From: Ecdyonurus torrentis
Lineage: Eukaryota > Arthropoda > Insecta > Ephemeroptera > Heptageniidae
NCBI GenBank assembly: GCA_949318235.1
Contig: OX439135.1
Location: 23,328,957-23,392,956, forward strand
DNA: 64,000 nt
Direction: 5' to 3'
In this document: in pieces, positions 47,216-60,716 of the stretch
How the letters are laid out: each line of letters begins with the position of its first letter
How positions within the stretch are numbered: position 1 is the stretch's first letter
Program-made: the position numbers and the translations under genes
The notes under the pieces: generated by a model
What the model saw: the letters and a program-made list of their open reading frames with translations, nothing else
Told to the model about the DNA's origin: nothing
Database searches by the model: none

Positions 47216-50200
47216 TATATATCAGGTGGAGAGATATATAGATAAACAGAAACGCTCTGCAAGTCTTTACTTATATACCGTAGCTTCTAACCTTAGGAAA
47301 AGCGTGGACTCATGATAATATGGTGAACTTAACTCCAGTTGTGGCCCCTTATATATATAAAACCCTCTAGTACCATCGTAATAATACCTAGCACTCCTGT
47401 CTCACAGTGCTGATCACCATCAGTGCTAGATCGAAGTGTCAGTAAGCACCGCCCGGGGATGTACTGATCAACTTATCATTACGACTAGCTTCACCTTCTG
47501 TTCTGCAAGGGTCATTAACCTAATTGGCTTATATATATGTCAAAATCTTTCTGCATAGCAAATGTGTATAACATTTGATTTTGACATATATAACTCAATT
47601 AGGTTAATGACCCTTGCAGAACAGAAGGTGAAGCCAATCGTAATGATAAGTTGATCAGTACCCCCGGGCGGTGCTTACTGACACTTCGATCTAGCACTGG
47701 TGATCAGCACTGTGAGACAGGAGTGCTAGGTATTATTACGATGGTACTAGAGGGTTATATATATATAAGGGACCACAACTGGAGTTAAGTTCACCATATT
47801 ATCATGAGTCCACGCTTTTCCTAAGGTTAGAAGCTACGGTATATAAGTAAAGACTTGCAGAGCGTTCTGTTTATCTTTATATCTTTCCACTGATATAAAC
47901 CTTTTTTTTTAAAATTTTCTTTTGCACCCAAAGTCGGTCCGGCGTATTTTGGAAATCTGTGTGGGCACCTTCAATAGACGCGCAAAGCGTCAGTAGGCCG
48001 CCGCAGGCTTGATTTTTTTTTTTTTTTTACCAAGTGATTATTTATAGGCAATTTAGTGTATAAAGTCAGTATGTCAGTGCAGATAGCTTTAAGAAAAAAA
48101 TTAATGCCCCTTTTATTTTATTTATTATTATTATTTTTTTAATTATTTTTCAAAAATAGTGGGAGCTAGGAAATTCTAAATTTTATTTTTACATGAATAT
48201 TTATGGCCAAAAATATTTTATAAGGAACCTAATTATTCCCAACCATCGGCCTAAGTAACGTTGATATTTAGTATGTTAGGATAATTTGAGCAGCCAAGCA
48301 AGGGCGGATCTAGGAATTTTGTTTGGGGGGGGCGATACCAGGGAAACTTTTCCAGTGTGGGGACGGGGGCAGGGGGCAGCCCGCCGCAGGCTAAAAATTT
48401 TTTAGGGACACGCCCCTTTTTGGGAAAAACACAAAATTAGTATACTTGAGAAAATAATTTTAAAATTATTTTAGTTTAATTTTTTATTTTTTTTATCGTG
48501 TTTTTTTTTTCACCCTTATTTAATGAATAATGACATTGAAAAATATGTGCAAACTGAAACCTTAAAAAAAAAAAAAATTAAATACTGCTTTTTTTTTTTT
48601 TTCTTCCTTCTTCTTTTTTTTTTGGTATTTCATATTTTTAAAATTCCAAATCTCTTTTAAATTTTATCTTATTACAGAGTAACCACAAGAGTTTTATATG
48701 CTTAATAAACGATTAGCAAGTTGTTAAATTTTAAATGACAAAAATAATTCACCTCAATTAATTTAAAAATTGAGCTCATAAGAATGAAAAAATTTTATTA
48801 AAAAAGTTTTATCCATAGGGCCTAATTTTTATCATGCAACTGAAATTTTTGCATAACAATTTTAATTGAGACTGAATTTGTCACCTATACAGAATTTTAA
48901 GAACCTTATAAAATAATAAGACTTTTGAACAAATTGGTTCAAAACAATAAACATAAAATTATAAAAGCAAGAACATGAAACATTAAATTTAATGGAGCTC
49001 ATCGTGGTTTAGCGCGCGGAAAAAGCTAAGAGTCCCCTAATTTAACATTACACTGATGAGGAAAAACACGTCTTTTGCGATTTTTGAGAAACTACTCCAC
49101 CGCGCGATCCTGGAGAAATTAGACATACTTTTGCATGTGTTTTTAGATATATCAATGTCAAAGAAATTTTTAACCCAATATAGCCTTTAATCTGTGATCA
49201 TGAGTAAGATTTATAAAAATAATAATAAATAAAATATAAAACGCAGAACTCCTTGAAAAGTTCAAATTTATTTTAAGGAGTTCGTTTCTTACAAGTGGTC
49301 CATTCTTGTTATTTTGCTAAATTTTCCTCAACAAATTGGTTTATTAGGGAGGGATGCGTGGGGGGGGGGGGGGCGAAGAAAGTAAAATAATTATAAGGTA
49401 CTATACTTTGCAGTGGTGTATTTTTATTGTTATCATTTTTATTAAGTTCAGGTTGCTGTACCCAAAAATGAAATTAAAAAAATTATATCTCAAAAACTAT
49501 CGTTACAATTGAACATAGCATCAAAGTGTTGGAAAATCTCCTTTGCTAATGCGAATTTACTGTGGTTTAAGAAAATACTAAAGATAAACTTTTAATGAAA
49601 AATAACTTTCATATTTTTTCCAGAACGCATTTGCCGAGAAAAAAAAAATCACAAATTGGCCCATTTTAAATATTTAATATATGCAATCTTCAATATTTTT
49701 TTCTTTGTAAAAATGTTAACTTTGTTTTAAATCTCAAATTCATTAAAAGAATAGATCTGCAGATTACGCTGGTATTTTGTTAAGAAGTTGATCAATTTAA
49801 TTTTGCACACGGTGAGCTTGAAATTTCGTATCTATACACGCTTAAGGGGGTTTATTTGCGAAAGATTTAATTTGAGCTGAAACTTGGAGTTTAGAGAATT
49901 AATGTTCTTTGGTTCATTTAAGCTAAAAAATGTCATAATTGAGTGTTACGACAAAAATGCTACCCTAAAGTACGGCCTTAAAAAATAAAATGAATCATGT
50001 ATTATATAGGTAAAAAAGAAATGCATTGTAGCTACGATTTTTATTTCATTTTTTTGGAGATCATCTTTCTTTCCTTTCCTTTTTTTTTTTTTTTTTTTTC
50101 TTTTTTTTTTTTTTTGCTTTCTTTCTTTTTTTTTTTTTTTTTTGCTTTCTTTCTCTTTTTTTTCCTCTTTTTTTTCCGCCCACGTGGGCCGTTTGGGGGG

Positions 50201-52001
50201 GGCGATCGCCCCCCCCCCCCTGGATCCGCCCTTGCAGCCAAGTTTTTTGTTTAAGGTGTTCTTTAAGGTGAACCTAATTGATATAATATATATTTTAAGA
50301 GTCGTACATATTCAGATGACTTCTCATTATCTAAAAAGAAAACTTCCAAGCTGTAAATTGCTACTTAAAAGTTGATATTAACCACTTACAATATCATAAA
50401 ATTTTCAAACAAACATTAGATAAGAGAGAAAGTATTATTGAAAATAACATGAGCTCTTACGGGACTAAATCTAAAAAAAAAAATAATAATAAAAATAAAA
50501 TAATAATCATATTAAAAGGTAAAATTTCAGTATATACGTTGATGCAATAATATAATATAAATTTTAAAATTAATTTAAAATATGTTTGTAACTAATTTTT
50601 TTACTTAAGGCAGGAAAATTAGGTACTGCGGGATTTGACTTAAAAATTATAAAGAAAGAAATATCTGAATTTTTGCACAGTGGTACATTAGGATATGGTA
50701 TCTTAAAAAATGTAAAAAAATATATTATAGGGGAGAGGTGGGTCACCTTGCTAGATTATAAATTATGATTTTTGGAAGTGTAATTTAAGTCTTATCAGAA
50801 CCCATGTTAATTTCAATAATTATTTTCTCTTTTCTTTATTATTGGCCAGGGTTCTCAAAAATTTATCATCTGGTATATATAGCTGTTTTAATTAGCTTTT
50901 AAATGTCATCATAAAGTTTTTAAGTTTTCTTTTAAAATTTTAAGATATTAGTTATATCTATATATCGTCAGTGGGATATAGAAACCTCGGATTAGGATTT
51001 TGAGTGTTTCTGAAGTTTGAATCGTCATAATTCAAAAATAAAAAGTTACAAAAAATTGAAATTATTTTTGTCATGCGGCTTATATTTCTGACAATACATT
51101 GTATTAATTTTCTATTTTTATTTCAAATAGTTCGCTCACAATTCATCAATTAGTAGACTAAAACACCCTGTTTTCGCACTGTGTTAAAAAAAGTGAAATT
51201 AAAATTATTATTCCCATGCAACAGTCAGCTATAAAAATTTCATATTAATATCATAGATTCCAGAAATGTTGCTTATTCTTAATGTACAGTTGAATTTTTT
51301 TTGCAAGCAACCCCTTTGCCAAAATTTGCAAAAAACGGATATCGCGTTCTTTTAATGTTTTGAAGCTCAAAATTATTTTAGGGGTGCAATTTTGAATTCT
51401 TAAAAGATTTATTTGCAATATACAAAAATTTATTTTGAAAATAACTAAAATTTATAAATTAATTAACTTATAGCCCCTGTTTTTACGCAAAAAGCAGTAC
51501 ATAAAATGCCTGATGACCGCAACCAGCAGTACAATAAATTTTTAAAAATTCATTTAATATAATAAAAATAAAATATTTACATTATTAGCAAATGAACATT
51601 TAAGAGATTCAAAATTGCACCCCTAAAATAATTTTGAGCTCCGGCCAAATCAACGTTGATATTTAGTTAGGGTATGACTATAATAAAGGAACAACTGTTT
51701 TGAAGCCGACTATAAGTGATTTCGGTCACATCTGCTTCCGTTTTGACTTACTGCGCATGCGTAGTAAGGAGAAACGGAAGCGGATGTGACCGAAATCGCT
51801 TATAGTCGGCTTCAAAACAGTTGTTCCTTTATTATAGTCATACCCTAACTAAATATCAACGTTGATTTGGCCGGAGACGTTATAAATTAACCCTGAACTT
51901 ACTCTAAACTTATATAAACACAAATCAAACTCAAGTAAAGCCCTACGTTTAATACGAGTTATTTATTTAAAAAAAATGGTACAGTATAAATAAAAAAAGT
52001 T
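47216..52001. repeat. Array monomer 3 (carries hAT insertion)
   Basis: Core 47216-47899 with variant GTACCCCCGGGCGG, D palindrome at 51641-51874. A hAT element at 48299-50234 interrupts the E arm. Confidence 0.93.
48299..50234. mobile_element. Non-autonomous hAT element, 8-bp target duplication
   Basis: CAGCCAAG at 48291-48298 is repeated at 50235-50242. Inverted ends are CAAGGGCGGATCTAGG and CCTGGATCCGCCCTTG. The other monomers show the uninterrupted site GAGCAGCCAAGTTTT. 1936 bp, no transposase; the only frame (about 49997-50254) is a poly(T)-driven run of F and L. Internal G/C runs near both ends (49361-49373, 50194-50220). Confidence 0.96.
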
Positions 52002-54843
52002 TATATATCAGGTGGAGAGATATATAGATAAACAGAAACGCTCTGCAAGTCTTTACTTATATACCGTAGCTTCTAACCTTAGGAAAAGCGTGGACTCATG
52101 ATAATATGGTGAACTTAACTCCAGTTGTGGTCCCTTATATATATAAAACCCTCTAGTACCAACGTAATAATACCTAGCACTCCTGTCTCACAGTGCTGAT
52201 CACCAGTGCTAGATCGAAGTGTCAGTAAGCACCGCCCGGGGATGTACTGATCAACTTATCATTACGACTAGCTTCACCTTCTGTTCTGCAAGGGTCATTA
52301 ACCTAATTGGCTTATATATATGTCAAAATCTTTCTGCATAGCAAATGTGTATAACATTTGATTTTGACATATATAACTCAATTAGGTTAATGACCCTTGC
52401 AGAACAGAAGGTGAAGCCAATCGTAATGATAAGTTGATCAGTACATCCCCCCGCGGTGCTTACTGACACTTCGATCTAGCACTGGTGATCAGCACTGTGA
52501 GACAGGAGTGCTAGGTATTATTACGATGGTACTAGAGGGTTATATATATATAAGAGACCACAACTGGAGTTAAGTTCACCATATTATCATGAGTCCACGC
52601 TTTTCCTAAGGTTAGAAGCTACGGTATATAAGTAAAGACTTGCAGAGCGTTCTGTTTATCTTTATATCTTTCCACTGATATAAACTTTTTTTTTAATATT
52701 TCTTTTGCACCCAAAGTCAGTCCGGCGTATTTTGGAAATCTGTGTGGGCACCTTCAATAGACGCGCAAAGCGTCAATAGCCCGCCGCAGGCTTGATTTTT
52801 TTTTTTTTTTTTTTTTTTTCACCAAGTGATTATTTATAGGCAATTTAGTGTATAAAGTCAGTATGTCAGTGCAGATAGCTTTAAGAAAAAAATTAATGCC
52901 CCTTTTATTTTATTTATTATTATTATTTTTTTAATTATTTTTCAAAAATAGTGGGAGGAAATTCTAAATTTTATTTTTACATGAATATTTATGGCCAAAA
53001 ATATTTTATAAGGAACCTAATTATTCCCAACCATCGGCCTAAGTAACGTTGATATTTAGTATGTTAGGATAATTTGAGCAGCCAAGTTTTTTGTTTAAGG
53101 TGTTCTTTAAGGTGAACCTAATTGATATAATATATATTTTAAGAGTCGTACATATTCAGATGACTTCTCATTATCTAAAAAGAAAACTTCCAAGCTGTAA
53201 ATTGCTACTTAAAAGTTGATATTAACCACTTACAATATCATAAAATTTTCAAACAAACATTAGATATAAGAGAGAAAGTATTATTGAAAATAACCTGAGC
53301 TCTTACGGGACTAAATCTAAAAAAAAAAATAATAATAAAAAAAAAAAAAAATCATATTAAAAGGTAAAATTTCAGTATATACGTTGATGCAATAATATAA
53401 TATAAATTTTAAAATTAATTTAAAATATGTTGTAACTAATTTTTTTACTTAAGGCAGGAAAATTAGGTACTGCGGGATTTGACTTAAAAATTATAAAGAA
53501 AGAAATATCTGAATTTTTGCACAGTGATACATTAGGATATGGTATCTTAAAAAATGTAAAAAAATATATTATAGGGGAGAGGTGGGTCACCTTGCTAGAT
53601 TATAAATTATGATTTTTGGAAGTGTAATTTAAGTCTTATCAGAACCCATGTTAATTTCAATAATTATTTTCTCTTTTCTTTATTATTGGCCAGGGTTCTC
53701 AAAAATTTATCATCTGGTATATATAGCTGTTTTAATTAGCTTTTAAATGTCATCATAAAGTTTTTAAGTTTTCTTTTAAAATTTTAAGATATTAGTTATA
53801 TCTATATATCGTCAGTGGGATATAGAAACCTCGGATTAGGATTTTGAGTGTTTCTGAAGTTTGAATCGTCATAATTCAAAAATAAAAAGTTACAAAAAAT
53901 TGAAATTATTTTTGTCATGCGGCTTATATTTCTGACAATACATTGTATTAATTTTCTATTTTTATTTCAAATAGTTCGCTCACAATTCATCAATTAGTAG
54001 ACTAAAACACCCTGTTTTCGCACTCTGTTAAAAAAAGTGAAATTAAAATTATTATTCCCATGCAACAGTCAGCTATAAAAATTTCAAATTAATATCATAG
54101 ATTCCAGAAATGTTGCTTATTCTTAATGTACAGTTGAATTTTTTTTGCAAGCAACCCCTTTGCCAAAATTTGCAAAAAACGGATATCGCGTTCTTTTAAT
54201 GTTTTGAAGCTCAAAATTATTTTAGGGGTGCAATTTTGAATTCTTAAAAGATTTATTTGCAATATACAAAGTTATTTTGAAAATAACTAAAATTTATAAA
54301 TTAATTAACTTATAGCCCCTGTTTTTACGCAAAAAGCAGTACATAAAATGCCTGATGACCGCAACCAGCAGTACAATAAATTTTTAAAAATTCATTTAAT
54401 ATAATAAAAATAAAATATTTACATTATTAGCAAATGATCATGTAAGAGATTCAAAATCGCACCCCTAAAATAATTTTGAGCTCCGGCCAAATCAACGTTG
54501 ATATTTAGTTAGGGTATGACTATAATAAAGGAACAACTGTTTTGAAGCCGACTATAAGTGATTTCGGTCACATCTGCTTCCGTTTTGACTTACTGCGCAT
54601 GCGTAGTAAGGAGAAACGGAAGCGGATGTGACCGAAATCGCTTATAGTCGGCTTCAAAACAGTTGTTCCTTTATTATAGTCATACCCTAACTAAATATCA
54701 ACGTTGATTTGGCCGGAGACGTTATAAATTAACCCTGAACTTACTCTAAACTTATATAAACACAAATCAAACTCAAGTAAAGCCCTACGTTTAATACGAG
54801 TTATTTATTTAAAAAAAATGGTACAGTATAAATAAAAAAAGTT
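52002..54843. repeat. Array monomer 4
   Basis: Core 52002-52683, D palindrome 54483-54716. No ATC insertion; spacer variant ACAAAGTTATTTTG. Confidence 0.93.
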
Positions 54844-57682
54844 TATATATCAGGTGGAGAGATATATAGATAAACAGAAACGCTCTGCAAGTCTTTACTT
54901 ATATACCGTAGCTTCTAACCTTAGGAAAAGCGTGGACTCATGATAATATGGTGAACTTAACTCCAGTTGTGGGCCCTTATATATATAAAACCCTCTAGTA
55001 CCAACGTAATAATACCTAGCACTCCTGTCTCACAGTGCTGATCACCATCAGTGCTAGATCGAAGTGTCAGTAAGCACCGCCCGGGGATGTACTGATCAAC
55101 TTATCATTACGACTAGCTTCACCTTCTGTTCTGCAAGGGTCATTAACCTAATTGGCTTATATATATGTCAAAATCTTTCTGCATAGCAAATGTGTATAAC
55201 ATTTGATTTTGACATATATAACTCAATTAGGTTAATGACCCTTGCAGAACAGAAGGTGAAGCCAATCGTAATGATAAGTTGATCAGTACCCCCGGGCGGT
55301 GCTTACTGACACTTCGATCTAGCACTGGTGATCAGCACTGTGAGACAGGAGTGCTAGGTATTATTACGATGGTACTAGAGGGTTATATATATATAAGGGA
55401 CCACAACTGGAGTTAAGTTCACCATATTATCATGAGTCCACGCTTTTCCTAAGGTTAGAAGCTACGGTATATAAGTAAAGACTTGCAGAGCGTTCTGTTT
55501 ATCTTTATATCTTTCCACTGATATAAACCTTTTTTTTTAATTTTTCTTTTGCACCCAAAGTCGGTCCGGCGTATTTTGGAAATCTGTGTGGGCACCTTCA
55601 ATAGACGCGCAAAGCGTCAATAGCCCGCCGCAGGCTTGATTTTTTTTTTTTTTTACCAAGTGATTATTTATAGGCAATTTAGTGTATAAAGTCAGTATGT
55701 CAGTGCAGATAGCTTTAAGAAAAAAATTAATGCCCCTTTTATTTTATTTTTTATTATTATTTTAATTATTTTTCAAAAATAGTGGGAGGAAATTCTAAAT
55801 TTTATTTTTACATGAAATATTTATGGCCAAAAATATTTTAAAAGGAACCTAATTATTCCCAACCATCGGCCTAAGTAACGTTGATATTTAGTATGTTAGG
55901 ATAATTTGAGCAGCCAAGTTTTTTGTTTAAGGTGTTCTTTAAGGTGAACCTAATTGATATAATATATATATTTTAAGAGTCGTACATATTCAGATGACTT
56001 CTCATTATCTAAAAAGAAAACTTCCAAGCTGTAAATTGCTACTTAAAAGTTGATATTAACCACTTACAATATCATAAAATTTTCAAACAAACATTAGATA
56101 TAAGAGAGAAAGTATTATTGAAAATAACATGAGCTCTTACGGGACTAAATCTAAAAAAAAAAATAATAATAAAAATAAAAAAAATAATCATATTAAAAGG
56201 TAAAATTTCAGTATATACGTTGATGCAATAATATAATATAAATTTTAAAATTAATTTAAAATATGTTGTAACTAATTTTTTTACTTAAGGCAGGAAAATT
56301 AGGTACTGCGGGATTTGACTTAAAAATTATAAAGAAAGAAATATCTGAATTTTTGCACAGTGATACATTAGGATATGGTATCTTAAAAAATGTAAAAATA
56401 TATATTATAGGGGAGAGGTGGGTCACCTTGCTAGATTATAAATTATGATTTTTGGAAGTGTAATTTAAGTCTTATCAGAACCCATGTTAATTTCAATAAT
56501 TATTTTCTCTTTTCTTTATTATTGGCCAGGGTTCTCAAAAATTTATCATCTGGTATATATAGCTGTTTTAATTAGCTTTTAAATGTCATCATAAAGTTTT
56601 TAAGTTTTCTTTTAAAATTTTAAGATATTAGTTATATCTATATATCGTCAGTGGGATATAGAAACCTCAGATTAGGATTTTGAGTGTTTCTGAAGTTTGA
56701 ATCGTCATAATTCAAAAATAAAAAGTTACAAAAAATTGAAATTATTTTTGTCATGCGGCTTATATTTCTGACAATACATTGTATTAATTTTCTATTTTTA
56801 TTTCAAATAGTTCGCTCACAATTCATCAATTAGTAGACTAAAACACCCTGTTTTCGCACTCTGTAAAAAAAAAGTGAAATTAAAATTATTATTCCCATGC
56901 AACAGTCAGCTATAAAAATTTCAAATTAATATCATAGATTCAAGAAATGTTGCTTATTCTTAATGTACAGTTGAATTTTTTTTGCAAGCAACCCCTTTGC
57001 CAAAATTTGCATAAAACGGATATCGCGTTCTTTTAATGTTTTGAAGCTCAAAATTATTTTAGGGGTGCAATTTTGAATTCTTAAAAGATTTATTTGCAAT
57101 ATACAAAGTTATTTTGAAAATAACTAAAATTTATAAATTAATTAACTTATAGCCCCTGTTTTTACGCAAAAAGCAGTACATAAAATGCCTGATGACCGCA
57201 ACCAGCAGTACAATAAATTTTTAAAAATTCATTTAATATAATAAAAATAAATTATTAACATTATTAGCAAATGAACATTTAAGAGATTCAAAATTGCACC
57301 CCTAAAATAATTTTGAGCTCCGGCCAAATCAACGTTGATATATTTAGTTAGGGTATGACTATAATAAAGGAACAACTGTTTTGAAGCCGACTATAAGTGA
57401 TTTCGGTCACATCTGCTTCCGTTTTGACTTACTGCGCATGCGTAGTAAGGAGAAACGGAAGCGGATGTGACCGAAATCGCTTATAGTCGGCTTCAAAACA
57501 GTTGTTCCTTTATTATAGTCATACCCTAACTAAATATCAACGTTGATTTGGCCGGAGACGTTATAAATTAACCCTGAACTTACTCTAAACTTATATAAAC
57601 ACAAATCAAACTCAAGTAAAGCCCTACGTTTAATACGAGTTATTTATTTAAAAAAAATGGTACAGTATAAATAAAAAAAGTT
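54844..57682. repeat. Array monomer 5
   Basis: Core 54844-55526 with both the ATC insertion and the GTACCCCCGGGCGG variant of monomer 3, D palindrome 57320-57555. Spacer as in monomers 1 and 4. Confidence 0.93.
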
Positions 57683-58353
57683 TATATATCAGGTGGAGAG
57701 ATATATAGATAAACAGAAACGCTCTGCAAGTCTTACTTATATACCGTAGCTTCTAACCTTAGGAAAAGCGTGGACTCATGATAATATGGTGAACTTAACT
57801 CCAGTTGTGGTCCCTTTATATATAAAACCCTCTAGTACCAACGTAATAATACCTAGCACTCCTGTCTCACAGTGCTGATCACCAGTGCTAGATCGAAGTG
57901 CCAGTAAGCACCGCCCGGGGATGTACTGATCAACTTATCATTACGATTGGCTTCACCTTCTGTTCTGCAAGGGTCATTAACCTAATTGGCTTATATATAT
58001 GTCAAAATCTTTCTGCATAGCAAATGTGTATAACATTTGATTTTGACATATATAACTCAATTAGGTTAATGACCCTTGCAGAACAGAAGGTGAAGCCAAT
58101 CGTAATGATAAGTTGATCAGTACATCCCCCCGCGGTGCTTACTGACACTTCGATCTAGCACTGGTGATCAGCACTGTGAGACAGGAGTGCTAGGTATTAT
58201 TACGATGGTACTAGAGGGTTATATATATATAAGAGACCACAACTGGAGTTAAGTTCACCATATTATCATGAGTCCACGCTTTTCCTAAGGTTAGAAGCTA
58301 CGGTATATAAGTAAAGACTTGCAGAGCGTTCTGTTAATCTATATATCTCTCCA
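57683..58353. repeat. Last array core
   Basis: Ends the array. It is followed by the same flank as core copy 2 (CAGATATATAACATTTTTGT against TAGATATATAACATTTTTGT), so the right boundary is conserved between both loci. Confidence 0.92.
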
Positions 58354-59288
58354 CTAGATATATAACATTTTTGTATGATACGCAAAGTAGTATTGTTTAA
58401 AATAACCACTAGTTTGAAACGTAGTACTTTAATTGAGCTTGACTTGTAACTATATAAATTTTAAGAGTATAAGTTAAGGTTTTTTTTACAAAATATGGCA
58501 ACTTCAATAGCATCTTCAGTAGTAAGAAATTAACATAATTTACAAACTTAGCATAATGAGATGGCCCAATGGCTAAGCTCTATTTACATATAAATTATAA
58601 TAAATAAAATATAATTAAAACTTTTAGAGAATAAATTTGACCCAAATATAAAAATTGTAAAAAAAGGTCATCATTTTAATCTTTTATCCCTCGGTGGTGG
58701 ACCTTGAAAATGATTTTAGGAAAAAAAAAGTCACATAATTTCTTAAAAGTTCAATTTATTTAGTATCTAAATCAGTTTTTTGCAAATTTCTAATTTAATT
58801 AATTATAAATATATAATTTGCCACTTTTAACACACCTCTGCAAAAAATTAAAAAATACAAAGTACCGTGTTTCCCGAAAATTTTTAAATTTTCCAAAAAA
58901 AAAAAAAAAAAAATGTAAGATGTTTTGAGGTAGTCCTTAAGCATAATCAAATGGCATAGTTTATAACTTAAGGCCCGATGGTTGGGAATAATTAGCTTCC
59001 TTCGAAATATTTGAGCCATATACATTTCATTCAAAAAATTTACAATTTCCTCCCACTATTTTTGAAAAATAATTATATATTTATATATATAAAAAAAAAG
59101 AAAGTAAAAAGAACATTATTAATTTTTTTCTTAAAGCTATCTGCACTGACACACTAAATTTAAACACTAAATTGCCTATAAATATGGTGCTATTGGCGCT
59201 TTGAGCGTCTATTGAAAGGGCCCACACAAATATGCCCAAATATGACGGACCGCCTTTGGGTGAAAAAAGAAATAATAAAAAAAAAGTT
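58354..59288. repeat. Array right flank, duplicate of 15.69-17.63 kb
   Basis: 58354-58690 matches 15691-16010. Foldback P is reduced to its right end (58690-58790). 58850-59270 matches 17215-17620, with the hAT-A end. Confidence 0.8.
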
Positions 59289-59550
59289 TATATATCTGGT
59301 GGAGAGATATATAGATAAACAGAACGCTCTGCAAGTCTTTACTTATATACCGTAGCTTCTAACCTTAGGAAAAGCGTGGACTCATGATAATATGGTGAAC
59401 TTAACTCCAGTTGTGGTCACTAATATTATATATATATAAGTTATATATATATATATAACCCTCTAGTACCATCGTAATAATACCTAGCACACCTGTCTCA
59501 CAGTGCTGATCACCAGTGCTAGGCTAGATCGAAGTGTCAGTAAGCACCCC
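59289..59550 (+). repeat. Core palindrome, broken left arm
   Basis: It starts TATATATCTGGTGGAGAG and stops at CAGTAAGCACCCC. It is followed by an E-arm fragment (59560-59700) and AT-rich sequence related inverted to 18000-18300. Confidence 0.85.
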
Positions 59551-60392
59551 GTTTTATATGGCTTTTACCACTTACAATATATAGTAAAATTGTCAAAACA
59601 ACCACTAGATAAGAGAGAAAATATTATTGAAAATAACATGAGCTCTTACGAGACTTAATCTTTTAAAAATCATAATTGAAAATGTAGCAAAGGTGAACCC
59701 TTGATTATTATTTTTATATAAAAATAATCTTACACTGCAAAATTTAAGATTTTCTTTCTTTATAACCTTATTCGTCTAATTTCGCAGTAGTGACTGAACC
59801 AGGAGTTCTCACTATAAAATATAGTCAATACTCACACTCCTGCTTTCAAAAAATTACTGATTGTTAGTTTGGAAACATGTAGTTTTATAAATTGCATATT
59901 AGTAAATATTACATAATATTTGTAACTGCATAATATAATTTTACAATTTTTTTTTATTTTAACAAATAATTATTTTTATTAAAAAAAATTATATATATAA
60001 ATTGAATATTTTGATTAAGACTTTATGTGATAAAACTCTACTTTATTTTAAGATACCTCAGAGTCAAATATATCATAGATGGTCAAAAATGTATGAGTAA
60101 GTTGAGCAATGCGACTTCTAACTCTTCTAAGATAAGTAAACAAGTATGTAATAAGACTAAATCGTAAAAAAATAGTAATAATCAAAGGTAACTAAATAAT
60201 AGTGTGGTTTATGAAATTAAAATATAGTCCTCGAGAATAGTCAAAAATATAAAATTCAAATTACAGCACTTATTTTAGATTTTTCTTCTTTGTTTAATTT
60301 TATCTATGTATGTTCTATAATAATTAAATATGAATATGAGTACTTTTTGTGTGTGTAATCTGTTATTCCAATTTTACATGTTATCATTAGTG
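59551..60392. other. E fragment and AT-rich DNA
   Basis: 59560-59700 is an E-arm piece (CATGAGCTCTTACGAGACTT). 60050-60392 is the inverted counterpart of 18000-18400. No gene seen. Confidence 0.6.
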
Positions 60393-60716
60393 TTTCTGCG
60401 TAACAAATGTGTAACATTTGATTTTGACATATACAAGCCAATTAGATTAATGACCCTTGCAGAACAGAAGGTGAAGCCAGTCGTAATGATGAGTTTAGTT
60501 GATCAGTACATCCGGGGTGCTTACTGACACTTCGATCTAGCACTGGTGATCAGCACTGTGAGACAGGAGTGCTAGATATTATTACGATGGTACTAGAGGG
60601 TTATATATAAGTGGCCACAACTGGAGTTAAGTTCACCATATTATCATGAGTTCACGCTTTTCCTAAGGTTAAAAGCTATACGGTAAGTAAAGACTTGCAG
60701 AGCGTTCTGTTTATAT
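60393..60716 (+). repeat. Core palindrome, right arm, split by a hAT element
   Basis: Loop and right arm from TTTCTGCGTAACAAATG to GCGTTCTGTTTATAT. The last bases of the core resume at 61246-61273 after the hAT insertion. Confidence 0.88.

Larger units (their letters stand above)
41594..58353. repeat. Tandem array of about 2.84-kb monomers with palindromic cores
   Basis: Core starts at 44361, 47216, 52002, 54844 and 57683 give periods of 2855, 2842 (after removing the 1936-bp hAT and its 8-bp duplication), 2842 and 2839 bp. Each monomer is core, E right arm, half of F, D palindrome and a 120-bp spacer. Copies are nearly identical. No coding frame survives. The 12.1-15.7 kb locus is a single monomer of the same type. 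Confidence 0.95.

Noticed and set aside
49054..49070. CTGATGAGG as a second hammerhead core
   Set aside because: No GAA after a pairable stem II, and no stem I or stem III partner was found.
49997..50254. Open frame in the 48.3-kb hAT element
   Set aside because: It is a translation of T-runs (phenylalanine and leucine) and G/C homopolymers. No transposase motif.
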